Assembly: GCF_040183065.1 (NCBI RefSeq)
Contig: NC_091119.1
Location: forward strand, 206,667,298-206,731,297
Direction: 5' to 3'
Origin: Periplaneta americana
Lineage: Eukaryota > Arthropoda > Insecta > Blattodea > Blattidae
DNA length: 64,000 nucleotides
In this document: piece after piece, positions 51,401-58,261 of the stretch
Layout of the letters: each line of letters opens with the position of its first letter
Numbering within the stretch: the stretch's first letter is position 1
Program-made: the position numbers and the translations under genes
The notes under the pieces: generated by a model
Told to the model about the DNA's origin: nothing
What the model saw: only the letters and a program-made list of their open reading frames with translations
Databases searched by the model: none

Positions 51401-54400
51401 GTGAAATCTGACATTGAAGGAGATGTGATACCTCAGGAGATGGCACAATGTGTATCCTGGTTTATCGACACACGATCAGTAAGCCCTAGTAAGTCCAATC
51501 TCAGTGCCGCCAGTGAACTGAACTTGCCGCGTTCGACTGTGCACAAAGTCCTTCACAGGAATCTGAGGCTGTTTACCAACAAAGTTCAACCAGAGCAAGC
51601 TCTTCAGCCAGACGATCGTCTACACCGCACAGCATTTGCTCTCGACATTCTGGCTACTATTGATGCCGAGGAAGGTTTTCTTGCACACGTTCAATGTCCT
51701 CCACACTTGTGCTTTCCGCCAACTTACCTTCTGCCGCAGAACACTTACTCTGTGTAAGTTTTCGATGTCACCCCCGAATTATTGGGCGTGATGGCGGTTG
51801 TGTTCCATATTGGGTCCGGACGTGAAGTTGAACCTGTGTAACTGATCGTGCCTCGATAACCAGAATACACATTGTGCCATGTCCTTAGGTGTCCACATCA
51901 TCCAGTGTCAGATTTCAGATTTCACCAAAATTTACAATCCAAGAAATTCATTTTAACAATCCAACAAAATTCCCATAAAACGTTGTCAGTTTCTGAAAAC
52001 CACATTCAGATATCTTGTCTCAATAATTATTTGTTATTTACACCTGAAGTTGTAAATGTTTTATGTGGACACCCTGTATATCATTACAAATATTTTGCTA
52101 TACAATGTACAAAGCCATCTCTAATAATTTTGAAATTGATATAATGACAAACTTCTGTAATGTTATAGAAATGTTTATTATATCCAATTCAATTAACTCA
52201 TAAGAGTCTGATGAGTGATCCTCTAAGTGGTGATGAACTGTCACTGCACTTTATCGTATGAATATCATAAAACTAATTACTATTCTAACAAAAATGAACA
52301 CTTGATTATCAGAGAGTTCTCGCACCTTCTTGCTCCGCTAAATGGCTACCGTCATGTTGACGTCAATAGTGACGTATTTGGTGACGTATGTTCATGTTCG
52401 AAAAACATAGGAAAGAATCGTAAGGGAACTGTGCACGTAAGGCTCTATATAGATATTTCCAGCTCCTTTAAATACTTATCATGTCGTAGCTGCTATGATT
52501 GTCAATCAATCGCGCTGGATGTTTTTTTAATTGAGAGCTCAATCTCTAAGGAAAGCAAAGAACCAAATTGAAATGAAAATCTTTTTTTGAAAAGTGAGAA
52601 AAAAGTACTAACTTCGATATGATCTGTTCAGAATAAAGATTTATACCTTCAAAAGTTAGTAAGCGGCAAACTTTTTATTTTTCACTTTATCTGGGGTGTC
52701 AAAGCGAGACGAATGTTGAGAAAGAATGTAAATTACCTTTAAATGTTGTCGCTACTCCAAACCTTTACTACATTCCGAGTTGCGGAGAGTTAAACAGTGC
52801 AGGTTTTTGCTTGGCGGAGTACTCACGACTCAACTTTTGTCTATTGGAATTTCAGCGAAAAATTCTTCCTGAGCCTTATTGTACTTCTGATTGAATAATT
52901 TATCCATCTTGAGAGGTTCTAAATAGATGAACATCGTCCACAGTGGTAAATCTCAAACGACATGCCATGTTTAAACACCGAATTAAGTAAACTTCGCTCA
53001 TGTCCACGTTATCTGGCTACAGATAGCGAGTCCACTATTGAAATTACACTAAGGTGAATAACTCTGACTCGCTCTTTCATCAATGACGTCAACATAGCAT
53101 TAATCGCTTAGCGTATCAGTAGGGTGCAAAAACTCTCCATTGTTCGATAATAGAAGTTAATTTCAGTAATATTTATGTCAGTAAAAGCAGGTATCGAGCA
53201 GAATACCTTGTGTAACACAGCAGCCAATGACTACTTTGAATGCGTGATCTACTTCGCTTACCTGGTAAGTAAACACCATTGAAATATCGAGATATTATGT
53301 ATTTGTTTATATTATTGTGTGGATAAGTGATAATACTCACGATGGTGTTTGTCAACTCAAAATTGTATGTAACTGACGTAAGGCACCTTGACTAATGATC
53401 TCCATCTCTATGTATATTTCTGTCGCTAGTAAATTGAGGATAGCCCTATTTCCTAAATTGCCTTTTTGTTTCTGAAACTGCTAAACATGCACGGGTTACA
53501 TTAGCTGCTTGTCTATGCGGATGACGTGAATATGCTAGGAGAAAATTCACGAACGATTAGGGAAAACACGGGAATTTTACTTAAAACAAATAAAGACAAA
53601 GTTTTAGAAGTAAACCCTGAAAAAGAACCAAACTATAAGATGTCTTGTGACCAGAACATAGTACGAAATAAAAATTAAAAAATTGGAAATTTATCCCTTC
53701 AAAAGGTGGAAAAATTCAAATAACTTGGAAAACAATAATACATATAAATGACACACGAGAAGAAATTAAACGCAGAATAAATATGGGAAATTCCTGTTAT
53801 TATTCAGTTCAGAAGCTTTTATCATCCAGTCTGCACTCGAAAAATCTTAAAGTTAGAATTTATAAAACAGTTATATTACCGGTTGTTCTTTATGGTCGTG
53901 AAACTTGGAATCTCACTTTGAGAGAGAAATAGAGGTTAAGGGTGTTCGAGAATAAGGTGCTTCGGAAAATACACAACTCATAATTGCACGCATTGTATTC
54001 TTCACCTGACATAATTAGGAACATTCCACATTTAAGATGGGCAGGGCATGTAGCACGTAAGCATGAATCTAGGAATCGATGTAGAGTATTAGTTGGAAAA
54101 ACTAAGAGGAAAAGACCTTTGGGGAGGCCGAGTATATAGTTATTTTACCTTAGATATTCCAACTAACACTCTATACGCATATTGAATTCACCCATGCATG
54201 CCACATGCCCTGCCCATCTCAAAGTTTGCATTTAATTTTCCTAATTATGTCAGATGGAAAACACAATACGTGCAGTTGTGCGTTGTGTACTTTTTCTATT
54301 CTACACTAACTTCATCATCCTTAGCCCCAAATATTTTCCTAAGCACCTTATTCTCAAACACCCTTAACCTCTGCTCCTCTCTCAAAGTGAGGATACAAGT

Positions 54401-54908
54401 TTCACAACTATACAGAACAATCGTTAATAAACCTATAACTGCTTTATAAATCTAACTTATAGTATTAAAAAAATACTGGATGACAAAACTTCTGAACCGA
54501 ATAATAACAGGCATTTCCCATATTTATTCCGTGTTTAATTTCCTCTCGAGTGGCATTTATATTTGTTACTGTTGCTCCAAGGTATTTGAACTTTTCCGCC
54601 TTTTACAAGGATAAATTTCCAATTTTTATATTTACACTTCGTACAATATTCTGGTGACGAGACATAATCATATAGCTTGTTTCTTCTTCGGGATTTACTT
54701 CCAAACCCATCTCTTTACTTGCTTCCAGTAAAATTCCCGTGTTTTCCCTAATCGTTTGTGGTTTTTCTCCTAACATATTCACGTCATCCGCATAGACAAG
54801 CAGCTGATGTAACCCGTTCAATTCCAAACCCTCTCCGTTATCCTGGACTTTGCTAATGGCATATTTTAGAGCAAAGTTAAAAAGTAAGGTGAAATTGAAT
54901 AATAGGCC

Positions 54909-54968
<60 letters not shown>

Positions 54969-56515
54969 TAATAATAATAATAACAATAATAATAATAATA
55001 ATAATAATAATTCACTTTTCTGTTAGCAAGTTTACATTTTTACAACACAATTCGTGCACACGTTAACCATGTAGAAGCATCTTAAGCAGAGTATTGAAAA
55101 TTGATCCACGTAGCTTTCTGTCTAAAAGTTTCGAGTGAGCCACAGAAAACAATAAGAATAACAACAATAAACAGGGTGATCCAGAAGGAGTAGTAACTAT
55201 TGCAGGAACTGTTCTTAACAACTATTCTGTTCAAAGAGTTCATACAGCTGCATTACACACTTTTTATATTTTATCTCTAATGATATTGGAAATCTGTTGT
55301 ATAAACAACTTCCCTTCGTTATTTGACACTGTTCTCGTAATTTACCTTAATTAATATATAATCAATAACTAAAGTAAATTACCAACATAGTTTCAATTAA
55401 CACATAAAAGTTTTTTTTGGACCTATAATAAATTTACCAAATCTTTAGTAAAACAAGTTCATATAAACATGTGCATGAATTACCAACGGCTGTGGAAGTG
55501 ACTACAACGCTCGGACATCTCTGAAAATTGTTCATAAAATGTACATAATACAGTATTTCCTTTATAATTGAGACTTTCTCTGAAACAAGAACGTAACTAC
55601 AAAATCTTGAATTTGAGTAACAGATCATCAAACATTTCAGATGTGGTATAACAGCATTGTACATTCAAATGTTTCTAGAGGGAGCTGTGTTTGTTGAAGG
55701 CACAATAGTATTTCTTTTTTTCAGGAGGAAAATATGTTATTAAGATTCAACATATCTTGAAAACTTAAAAAGTGGTCAAATGTATATTAAGTTGTTATTC
55801 CAGTGAATGTCTCCAGTTCAATAAGTCAAGTAGCCTATCCTTATTTTCTGCTAGTTCATTTAATTTCGTTTATCTGTAACTTTGAAGCAGATAAAGTTCG
55901 ACATACACTAATTAAATGTATTTTAATTTCTTACAGTACTGCCCGGCAGAGAAACAGGTCAAAGGTAAGAAATAAAATTCAGCGTATTTATATGCGTGCA
56001 AAACTGTAGTTACTGCTTTTTAAATATGCGCATAACACACAGTGAACGATTACAAAACAACATAATTTCTGAACGAAAAATAAGTAGCAATATAAAAACA
56101 AATGTACAATTTTGTAAATTTCAGTAATACTGTTACAAGCACCAAATCTTGCACAACCTCAGATAAAGTTTATATTCTGCTGTATAAATATCTTAGTTGA
56201 CAACGTTCCTAAAACCTCAAATCTCAGTGATATTTAAATCATTAAACTCCTTGCACAATTCCAGAGGTTGCTATTAGAAGTTATCACAGTAGTAGATAGC
56301 GAGAGTCACTACCAAATTTCCGCAATCAATTTGTCTCATTTTGTAGGTAAATTATTTCTTCTATCTGTTATAAAACGACTACCAGACATACAACAATATT
56401 TTCTCAAAGAGTATAAGAAAAGCAAACTTGATAATGATATAAAAAGGCACAGGAAACAAAGCAAATTTACTTATTAATAGTGTGACAACTTGAAGAAATT
56501 ACGATTCAGTTCATA

Positions 56516-56566
<51 letters not shown>

Positions 56567-58241
56567 CCGTGGCGCTACATCCCGTGAAGGACCTAGACCG
56601 ACCAGCCGGCTGCTGGCCTCACGCCCACATACCGAAGCAGAGGTGGACGATCATCCAACCAGAATGGAGATATCGTGTGGTTAGCACGATGATCCACCCA
56701 GCCGTTATAGCTGGTATTCGCAACCGGATTTCGCTACCTATCGTAGCTCCCCAAGTGCATCACGATGCTGGGTGGGCACCGGTCCCATACACTGGCCGAA
56801 ATTTCATGAGAAAATTTCTTCCCACATGAGGATTGGAACCAGCGCCCATTCCGTAACGCGAGTCCTAGGCGGGATCAGTTCGTAAACCTGAGAATAAAAG
56901 GTTCATGAACTGTTCCCTAGGAAACTGTTCACAATCGCAGAACTAAAATTTCTAAAATATAACAGCTGATAACTGAAGATGAAATTGCATTGATTCTTAA
57001 TTTAGTGCTATACTGTAAAGTCATGGTTTTTACAAAATGTTGTTGTTGTGTTGTTGTTTTCTAATGCCAGGCGTTTGACAATAAAGTCATTTGACCTCTT
57101 GCACTCCAATATTTTTCAAAGATATTATCATGGCCAGCCACTGAAGCACAGATTTTGAGGTGTTCCGAATCCATTTCTTGGTTTGAGTTGCACAATGGGC
57201 AGTTAGGAGACTGATATATTCCAATTCTATGCAGGTGTTTGGCCAAACAATCATGGCCTGTTGCCAATTTAAAAGCAGCTACAGACGATTTTCGTGGTAA
57301 ATCGGGAATTAACTGTGGATTATGATCCAGAGAGTTCCATTTTTTCCCTTGAGATTGTGTTATCAAATTTTGTTTGTTGAAGTTTGCTTTTTATAAAATA
57401 CTCTGTGAAGAAAGTCATGACTCCATCATACATGTCCAAAGCTTTCTATTGTATAGTTTACAAGTTAGCTAGTTGCTAGTCACTACCATGTAGTATAGAC
57501 TTGAGCTCTGAGACACGGCCTAAGTAGAAGACGTGATGTGGATAAACTTGTTTTGGTACGGTACTCCTATCGAAACTGGTTCTACACCGTCATTAAGGAA
57601 ATTTAGTGTGTTACTAACTTCAATTAAAAAATATATGAATATAATATCTAGTCTTTTGTGATTACAAATTATTTATAATAAAGGAACGTTCCCAAATTAC
57701 CATGTTTAACGTCGCACATGGTTAAATATCAGAAATAAATAGGTACTCGTACTGGACACAGAAGAATTGTAAAGATTAAGACAAAGCTCTCAAAAATATC
57801 TTAAAAGCTGCATTCAAGTAACCGTTTTGTGTCACTATTGAAACACTCGTGTTTGACATCACCCTCCGTAATTTTTATTTCTGACGTGGAGACCAAATGT
57901 AAACATACTACGTTCTACTTCTTCCATCACACTCGGTTACTCTTTGTGCATTACACAACACAATAATAGTAGACACCGATCTAGTTAACGTAAGAAGTCT
58001 GTCTCTATGGCAACGTACGATGTGACGCTTCTTACTTGTTCCTCTTACAAACAACCAGAAATGTCATTCAAACACTATTGGAAAGAACATTTACGTCTTT
58101 ACAAAAACTTTGTTTGCCTTACATTTATATTGAAGGAACGCGTATTGGTTATTTTTTTATTACTGCTAAGAATTTTTTGTTCCAGACCCAATATGCGATG
58201 AGCTGACAGTGACACTTCGGAAGAAATACAACGAGGAATAG
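27885..58241 (+). CDS. Plus-C odorant-binding protein gene (OBP-B), nine exons, complete
   Basis: Joined coding sequence of 657 nt (218 aa plus TAG). Exon lengths are 73, 95, 121, 62, 36, 112, 74, 28 and 56 nt, and every junction keeps frame. Residues 1-24 are a hydrophobic signal peptide, so the product should be secreted (OBPs act in sensillar lymph and other extracellular fluids as carriers of small hydrophobic ligands). Mature cysteines lie at 58, 80, 109, 118, 122, 164, 174, 184, 193 and 204, with C118-X3-C122, C122-X41-C164, C184-X8-C193 and Pro194 directly after C193. This closely follows the Plus-C OBP signature (C-X3-C, X39-47, X9, X8, C-P-X9-11-C). The C164-C174 spacing (9) is shorter than the usual 17-29. 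Sequons occur at N65, N114 and N133, and an RPKR basic site at 45-48. Total span is about 30 kb, almost all intronic repeats. No ligand can be inferred. The gene model rests on splice logic, not on transcripts. Confidence 0.88.
28129..28163. repeat. (ATT)n microsatellite
   Basis: About 11 ATT triplets in OBP-B intron 1. Confidence 0.9.
28165..30145. repeat. Interspersed repeat in intron 1, motif CCGTACCCGTGCGCTCCGC
   Basis: Begins CTAGCCGTACCCGTGCGCTC and ends near CGGTTCAGCCATTATCGCGT, CAGACAGACACACAAAC and an ATT array. This head-and-tail layout is common in arthropod interspersed repeats of LINE or Helitron-like origin; class not decided. Contains a tandem duplication at 28996-29343. Confidence 0.55.
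28996..29343 (+). repeat. Two ~174-base tandem units
   Basis: Units begin AGTTCCAGAAACAGC (28996) and AGTTCCGGAAACAAC (29170) and share GAGCGCAGGAA, AATGGCGTCTCAACA and ATCACAGAGTATTTTAA. Confidence 0.85.
30150..30211. repeat. (ATT)n microsatellite
   Basis: About 20 ATT triplets. Confidence 0.95.
30786..30833 (+). other. Perfect GC hairpin followed by 30 T
   Basis: ACTCGGGG-TTG-CCCCGAGT (30786-30804), an 8-bp stem, then an uninterrupted T tract to 30833. In an insect nuclear context this is more likely a transposon end or pol III product terminus than a bacterial terminator. Confidence 0.6.
30834..31806. other. OBP-B intron 1, nothing recognised
   Basis: AT-rich sequence with T tracts; no coding signal. 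Confidence 0.35.
31807..32606 (+). repeat. ~800-base interspersed repeat, copy 2 (in OBP-B intron 1)
   Basis: Near-identical to 26774-27576, same orientation, 5.03 kb apart. The two copies bracket the OBP-B promoter and exon 1. Confidence 0.8.
32918..32979. repeat. (TACA)n microsatellite
   Basis: About 15 ATAC tetramers. Confidence 0.95.
33250..33480 (+). pseudogene. Mariner-like transposase N-terminal fragment
   Basis: Reads [53 protein letters not shown], matching the helix-turn-helix and VPHELT linker of mariner transposases. The catalytic domain does not follow. Confidence 0.75.
33700..34514 (+). pseudogene. Transposon-associated protein fragment with [11 protein letters not shown] motif
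   Basis: The first part reads [20 protein letters not shown]; after a frame change it ends with [25 protein letters not shown] and [16 protein letters not shown]. The F-x-D-N-C-G-G-Q-N-x-N type motif resembles the RNase-H-like DUF7869 family, often transposon-encoded in insects. Frame breaks near 33860 and 34090-34100. Confidence 0.6.
34515..34914. other. OBP-B intron 1, nothing recognised
   Basis: AT-rich; no features. Confidence 0.35.
34915..35090 (-). mobile_element. CR1/L2-like LINE 3' terminus
   Basis: ATTTATTTATTTATTT tail then AACCTGGTAGAAATAAGGC and ATCAGGTCTTCTCTTCCCC, the same 3' end seen at 12311 and (inverted) 18640-18715. Confidence 0.75.
35735..36204 (+). pseudogene. Protein gene of the 4.4 kb transposon, frameshifted
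   Basis: Reads [19 protein letters not shown] and [12 protein letters not shown], then shifts frame near 36005 to [20 protein letters not shown]. The order YEGELWPGK, RSGKxW, WxxxxDILWY, I..KI recurs in uncharacterised transposon-encoded proteins of insects and cnidarians. Function unknown. Confidence 0.55.
36276..37820 (+). mobile_element. Tc1-like transposon, full length but degenerate
   Basis: Ends CACTCACCTGCAAAAAAAAC and its inverse ending ACCGGTGAGTG, flanked by TA on both sides (36274-36275, 37821-37822). Length 1,545 bases. Nested inside the 35109-39494 element. Confidence 0.9.
36570..37590 (+). pseudogene. Tc1 transposase, multiple frame breaks
   Basis: Recognisable in pieces: [20 protein letters not shown] with [13 protein letters not shown], then [31 protein letters not shown] (first Asp, near 37010), [15 protein letters not shown] (second Asp) and [16 protein letters not shown] (Glu). 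Second Asp to Glu spacing is 34. At least three frameshifts. Confidence 0.88.
37823..39460. other. Right part of the 4.4 kb transposon
   Basis: Contains two subterminal boxes near 38046-38094, otherwise AT-rich with no coding frame of note. Confidence 0.4.
39737..39831 (+). CDS. OBP-B exon 2: Ser-rich N-terminus with RPKR site
   Basis: Acceptor TTCTTGTTCCAG and donor GTGAGG. Only one of three frames is open, and it is the one joined by exon 1. Encodes residues 25-56: a Ser/Thr-rich stretch, then RPKR at 45-48, which fits the furin consensus R-X-K/R-R, then EADGEFKQ. There is no cysteine. A LINE with target-site duplications begins 44 bases after the exon. Confidence 0.82.
39875..40489 (+). 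mobile_element. RTE-like LINE family 1, 5'-truncated, with target-site duplication
   Basis: Flanked by AATAAATTCAC (39864-39874 and 40490-40500). Encodes the best-preserved C-terminal RT frame in the window (39930-40478): [80 protein letters not shown]. The tail is GTAAGTAAGCAAGTAAA. Lies 44 bases after OBP-B exon 2, same strand. Confidence 0.92.
40600..40650. repeat. (ATT)n microsatellite
   Basis: ATT triplets before the SINE head. Confidence 0.9.
40655..40880 (+). mobile_element. tRNA-derived SINE, same family as 13577-13855
   Basis: Head CTCATGGGCTAGTGGTCAGA with B-box GGGTTGGATTCCC; body GAACACAGGAATTTTTCC; tail region CATCGGGGCAGCGTAACTCC. Confidence 0.82.
40885..41056 (+). mobile_element. 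LINE family 2, 3' fragment
   Basis: Matches about 11240-11396, including TCTTTAAGATTGTTTGAACC and AAATGCAACACTGTTACAG. Confidence 0.8.
41057..41370 (+). pseudogene. RTE-like LINE family 1 with internal deletion
   Basis: The start reads [15 protein letters not shown], the N-terminal APE-endonuclease motif of this LINE type, then jumps to C-terminal RT sequence ([20 protein letters not shown]). Confidence 0.75.
41470..41740 (-). mobile_element. tRNA-derived SINE
   Basis: Minus-strand head CTGTGGAGTAACGGTCAGCG with B box GGGTTCGAATCCCGG; body GAGGTTTTTTCCGGGG and GAGCAAATGCTGGGTAAC. The same family as 17421-17650. Confidence 0.85.
41940..42150. repeat. Short GC-richer repeats (CACGTCGAAC) and GACTGACTGACTG tract
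   Basis: CACGTCGAACCCC or CACGTCGAACTCC occurs three times at ~40-base spacing, followed by AAGACTGACTGAAGACTGAC-type repeats. Higher GC than neighbours; origin unknown, possibly part of an LTR or SINE. Confidence 0.6.
42515..42610 (+). repeat. Possible tRNA-like SINE head
   Basis: TCTCAGTAGCGTAAGTCG resembles an A-box region and CAAGGTTGGAATCTCCC a weak B box 50 bases on. Tentative. Confidence 0.4.
42903..42948. repeat. (ATT)n microsatellite
   Basis: About 15 ATT triplets. Confidence 0.95.
43225..43440 (+). mobile_element. LINE leader-like sequence
   Basis: Reads [33 protein letters not shown] and ANNPSP then stop. I recognise this text as commonly preceding the endonuclease ORF of a cockroach RTE-like LINE. 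The ORF itself is absent here. Confidence 0.5.
43536..43597. repeat. (TA)n microsatellite
   Basis: About 30 TA dinucleotides; cruciform-prone. Confidence 0.95.
44017..44137 (+). CDS. OBP-B exon 3: charged linker with first two mature cysteines
   Basis: Acceptor CTGTCAGTTTCAG and donor GTAAGC. In the frame set by exon 2 it encodes residues 57-96 plus one base: VCW, a basic/acidic stretch ([10 protein letters not shown]), then [14 protein letters not shown]. It begins in phase 0 and ends with one extra base, exactly the shift needed between exon 2 and exon 4, which is strong evidence that it belongs here. Cys58 and Cys80 are in this exon. A foldback element starts only 28 bases after the donor. 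Confidence 0.82.
44166..44720. mobile_element. Foldback element with ~150-base inverted ends
   Basis: Left TATACAAGATGAACCCTAAG and right end GGATCACTCTGTATA are inverse; inside, ATTTCAGGGGGTTATTCTTT is mirrored by AAAGAATAATTCCTTGAAAT, and the arms continue to AACACGCTATGAAATG. Non-coding. Starts 28 bases after OBP-B exon 3. Confidence 0.8.
44721..45302. other. OBP-B intron 3, nothing recognised
   Basis: AT-rich; no signal. Confidence 0.35.
45303..45557 (-). pseudogene. Fragment of an uncharacterised transposon-like protein ([10 protein letters not shown] motif)
   Basis: Minus strand: [45 protein letters not shown], then after a frame change [21 protein letters not shown] recognise this motif order from an abundant, uncharacterised, transposon-like ORF family in hemimetabolous insects. 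Broken. Confidence 0.55.
45964..47282 (+). mobile_element. Mariner transposon, full length, inactive
   Basis: Ends CGAGGGGGGACCCAAAA and its inverse TTTTGGGTCCCCCTCG, each flanked by TA (45962-45963 and 47283-47284). Length 1,319 bases. Lies in OBP-B intron 3. Confidence 0.95.
46159..47201 (+). pseudogene. Mariner transposase, stop plus frameshifts
   Basis: N-terminal domain [19 protein letters not shown] and [20 protein letters not shown], then NL-stop-W (TGA at 46453), a frameshift near 46490, [20 protein letters not shown] (first catalytic Asp), a frameshift near 46795, [14 protein letters not shown] (second Asp) and [20 protein letters not shown]. The usual third Asp (CDF/CDY) is Glu here, and spacing from the second Asp is 33 instead of 34. 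Ends GQYFEGD-stop at 47201. Confidence 0.9.
47290..47978. other. OBP-B intron 3, nothing recognised
   Basis: No coding or RNA signal. Confidence 0.35.
47979..48073. repeat. (CTA)n microsatellite
   Basis: About 31 uninterrupted CTA triplets, the longest pure array in the window. Confidence 0.97.
48448..48492. repeat. (GAT)n microsatellite
   Basis: About 13 GAT/GAC triplets. Confidence 0.9.
48732..48940 (+). mobile_element. tRNA-Arg-like SINE with target-site duplication
   Basis: The head at 48736-48807 folds as a tRNA: acceptor GACCTGG/CCAGGTC, A box TGGCGCATTGG, formal anticodon TCT, B box GGTTCGATCCC. A ~130-base body follows (CGGCACACCGGCGACGTTGA) with an A-rich tail. TTTGAACGAAG/TTTGAACGAAGG flank it (48721 and 48941), a duplicated target. 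Located 70 bases before OBP-B exon 4. Confidence 0.88.
49011..49072 (+). CDS. OBP-B exon 4 with NAGNAG acceptor
   Basis: The acceptor reads ATTCCAGCAG, a tandem NAG-NAG site. Using the second AG gives exon 49011-49072; using the first adds CAG at 49008 and one extra Ala in the protein. The donor is GTAAGT. Encodes residues 97-117, including [11 protein letters not shown] with Cys109 and the sequon N114-Y-S. Cys109 lies eight residues before the C-X3-C motif in exon 5. Confidence 0.85.
49302..49555 (+). repeat. Two ~127-base tandem units in intron 4
   Basis: Units begin GTTGTGGTTTTTGCCACACC (49302) and GTTACGGTTTTTGCCTCACC (49429) and share CAAAATTCCTC-, AAGATTCAGACA- and TTGTACAAATAT-type text. 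Confidence 0.88.
49592..49627 (+). CDS. OBP-B exon 5: C-X3-C motif
   Basis: A 36-nt microexon with acceptor TTATTTTTCAG and donor GTAAGT. It encodes residues 118-129, [12 protein letters not shown]. The C-X3-C pair is the C2/C3 hallmark of insect OBPs, in the third helix of the fold. Begins and ends in phase 0. Confidence 0.88.
49729..49840 (+). CDS. OBP-B exon 6: central helices to C4
   Basis: Acceptor GTGATTATAG and donor GTAACT. Encodes residues 130-166 plus one base: [12 protein letters not shown], then an [14 protein letters not shown] segment and VRNKCSK. Cys164 is 41 residues after the second cysteine of the C-X3-C pair, within the Plus-C range. The acceptor lacks a long pyrimidine tract. 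The exon joins exon 7 through a shared Gly codon. Confidence 0.85.
49841..50214. other. OBP-B intron 6, 5' part
   Basis: Nothing recognised before the copy B repeat begins. Confidence 0.35.
50217..50355 (-). mobile_element. LINE 3'-end fragment, same family as 5846-8712
   Basis: Contains GGGCAAGCACCCGGTGGCAG as at 5870-5890. It splits the foldback repeat (ACACGCTATG | AATATGTTTG), so it inserted into it; severely 5' truncated. Confidence 0.8.
50356..50616 (-). repeat. Foldback element end, copy B
   Basis: Two ~120-base subrepeats with ATCTCGGAAAGGAAGC and AAAACGAGCAAAATT, ending TTCATTTTGTATATG. Copy A has three subrepeats (1-372). Confidence 0.7.
50617..51233. other. Intron 6 sequence matching 373-1014
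   Basis: Pyrimidine-rich, no gene. Confidence 0.5.
51236..52076. mobile_element. Long-TIR Tc1/mariner-like derivative, copy B
   Basis: Same element as 1017-1822: ends CAGGGTGTCC and GGACACCCTG flanked by TA, with transposase fragment [19 protein letters not shown] then [18 protein letters not shown]. Confidence 0.78.
52312..53136. mobile_element. CRE-containing foldback, copy B
   Basis: Ends AGAGTTCTCGCACCTTCTTG and inverse GGGTGCAAAAACTCTC; arms carry TGTTGACGTCAATAGTGACG and GTCAATGACGTCAACA. About 90 bases longer inside than copy A. Confidence 0.65.
53191..53264 (+). CDS. OBP-B exon 7: C-X9-C helix
   Basis: Acceptor AAAAGCAG and donor GTAAGT. The incoming base from exon 6 completes GGT, and the frame reads [18 protein letters not shown] then VIYFAYL (residues 167-191). 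Cys174 and Cys184 are nine residues apart. The exon has a diverged homologue at 2840-2913 in OBP-A. It lies just after a foldback element (52312-53136). Confidence 0.87.
53485..54145 (+). pseudogene. RTE-like LINE family 1, copy B
   Basis: Orthologous to 3119-3795: [21 protein letters not shown], later [16 protein letters not shown]. Several stops and a deletion in the C-terminal part. Confidence 0.78.
54146..54900 (-). pseudogene. RTE-like LINE family 1, inverted, copy B only
   Basis: Minus strand: [40 protein letters not shown], then C-terminal RT text down to 54146. It faces the plus-strand copy at 53485-54145 tail to tail, giving a long imperfect inverted repeat. Confidence 0.8.
54907..55012. 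repeat. (AAT)n microsatellite
   Basis: About 35 AAT triplets with two AAC interruptions. Confidence 0.95.
55013..55936. other. Intron 7 sequence matching 3862-4744
   Basis: AT-rich, no gene. Confidence 0.5.
55937..55964 (+). CDS. OBP-B exon 8: Cys-Pro microexon
   Basis: A 28-nt exon with acceptor TTTCTTACAG and donor GTAAGA. It encodes YCPAEKQVK (residues 192-200) plus one base. Cys193 is eight residues after Cys184 and is followed at once by Pro194, the diagnostic C-P of Plus-C OBPs. Identical at all 28 bases to the OBP-A exon at 4745-4772. Confidence 0.87.
56515..56872 (-). mobile_element. SINE-like insertion with AAT tail, copy B only
   Basis: A (AAT)n tract (56517-56566) followed by GC-richer sequence; minus-strand head near 56872 has GACTCGCGTTACGGAATGGG and GCTGGTTCCAATCC, weak A and B boxes. 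TTCAGTTCATAAA before and TCAGTTCGTAAA after are a diverged target duplication; copy A (about 5391) has one copy. Confidence 0.7.
57018..57393 (-). pseudogene. LINE C-terminal fragment with zinc-knuckle motif, copy B only
   Basis: The minus-strand frame 57366-57061 reads [55 protein letters not shown]-x-C...EHL..C after a GHDCLAxHLxRIG segment is typical of the region after RNase H in R1/LOA/Jockey-type LINEs. Absent at the equivalent point in copy A (near 5530). Confidence 0.75.
57394..58185. other. Intron 8 sequence matching copy A
   Basis: Matches 5530-5845 and 8713-9194 with the copy A LINE absent. No gene. Confidence 0.5.
58186..58241 (+). CDS. OBP-B exon 9: terminal exon
   Basis: Acceptor TTTTTTGTTCCAG. 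With the base from exon 8 it reads [18 protein letters not shown] and stops at TAG (58239-58241). Cys204 is nine residues after Pro194. The stop occurs where OBP-A has TAC, so this protein ends five residues earlier than OBP-A. A short MITE begins about 20 bases after the stop, inside the presumed 3' UTR. Confidence 0.87.
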
Positions 58242-58261
58242 ACTCGTAACGAAGGTACAAT

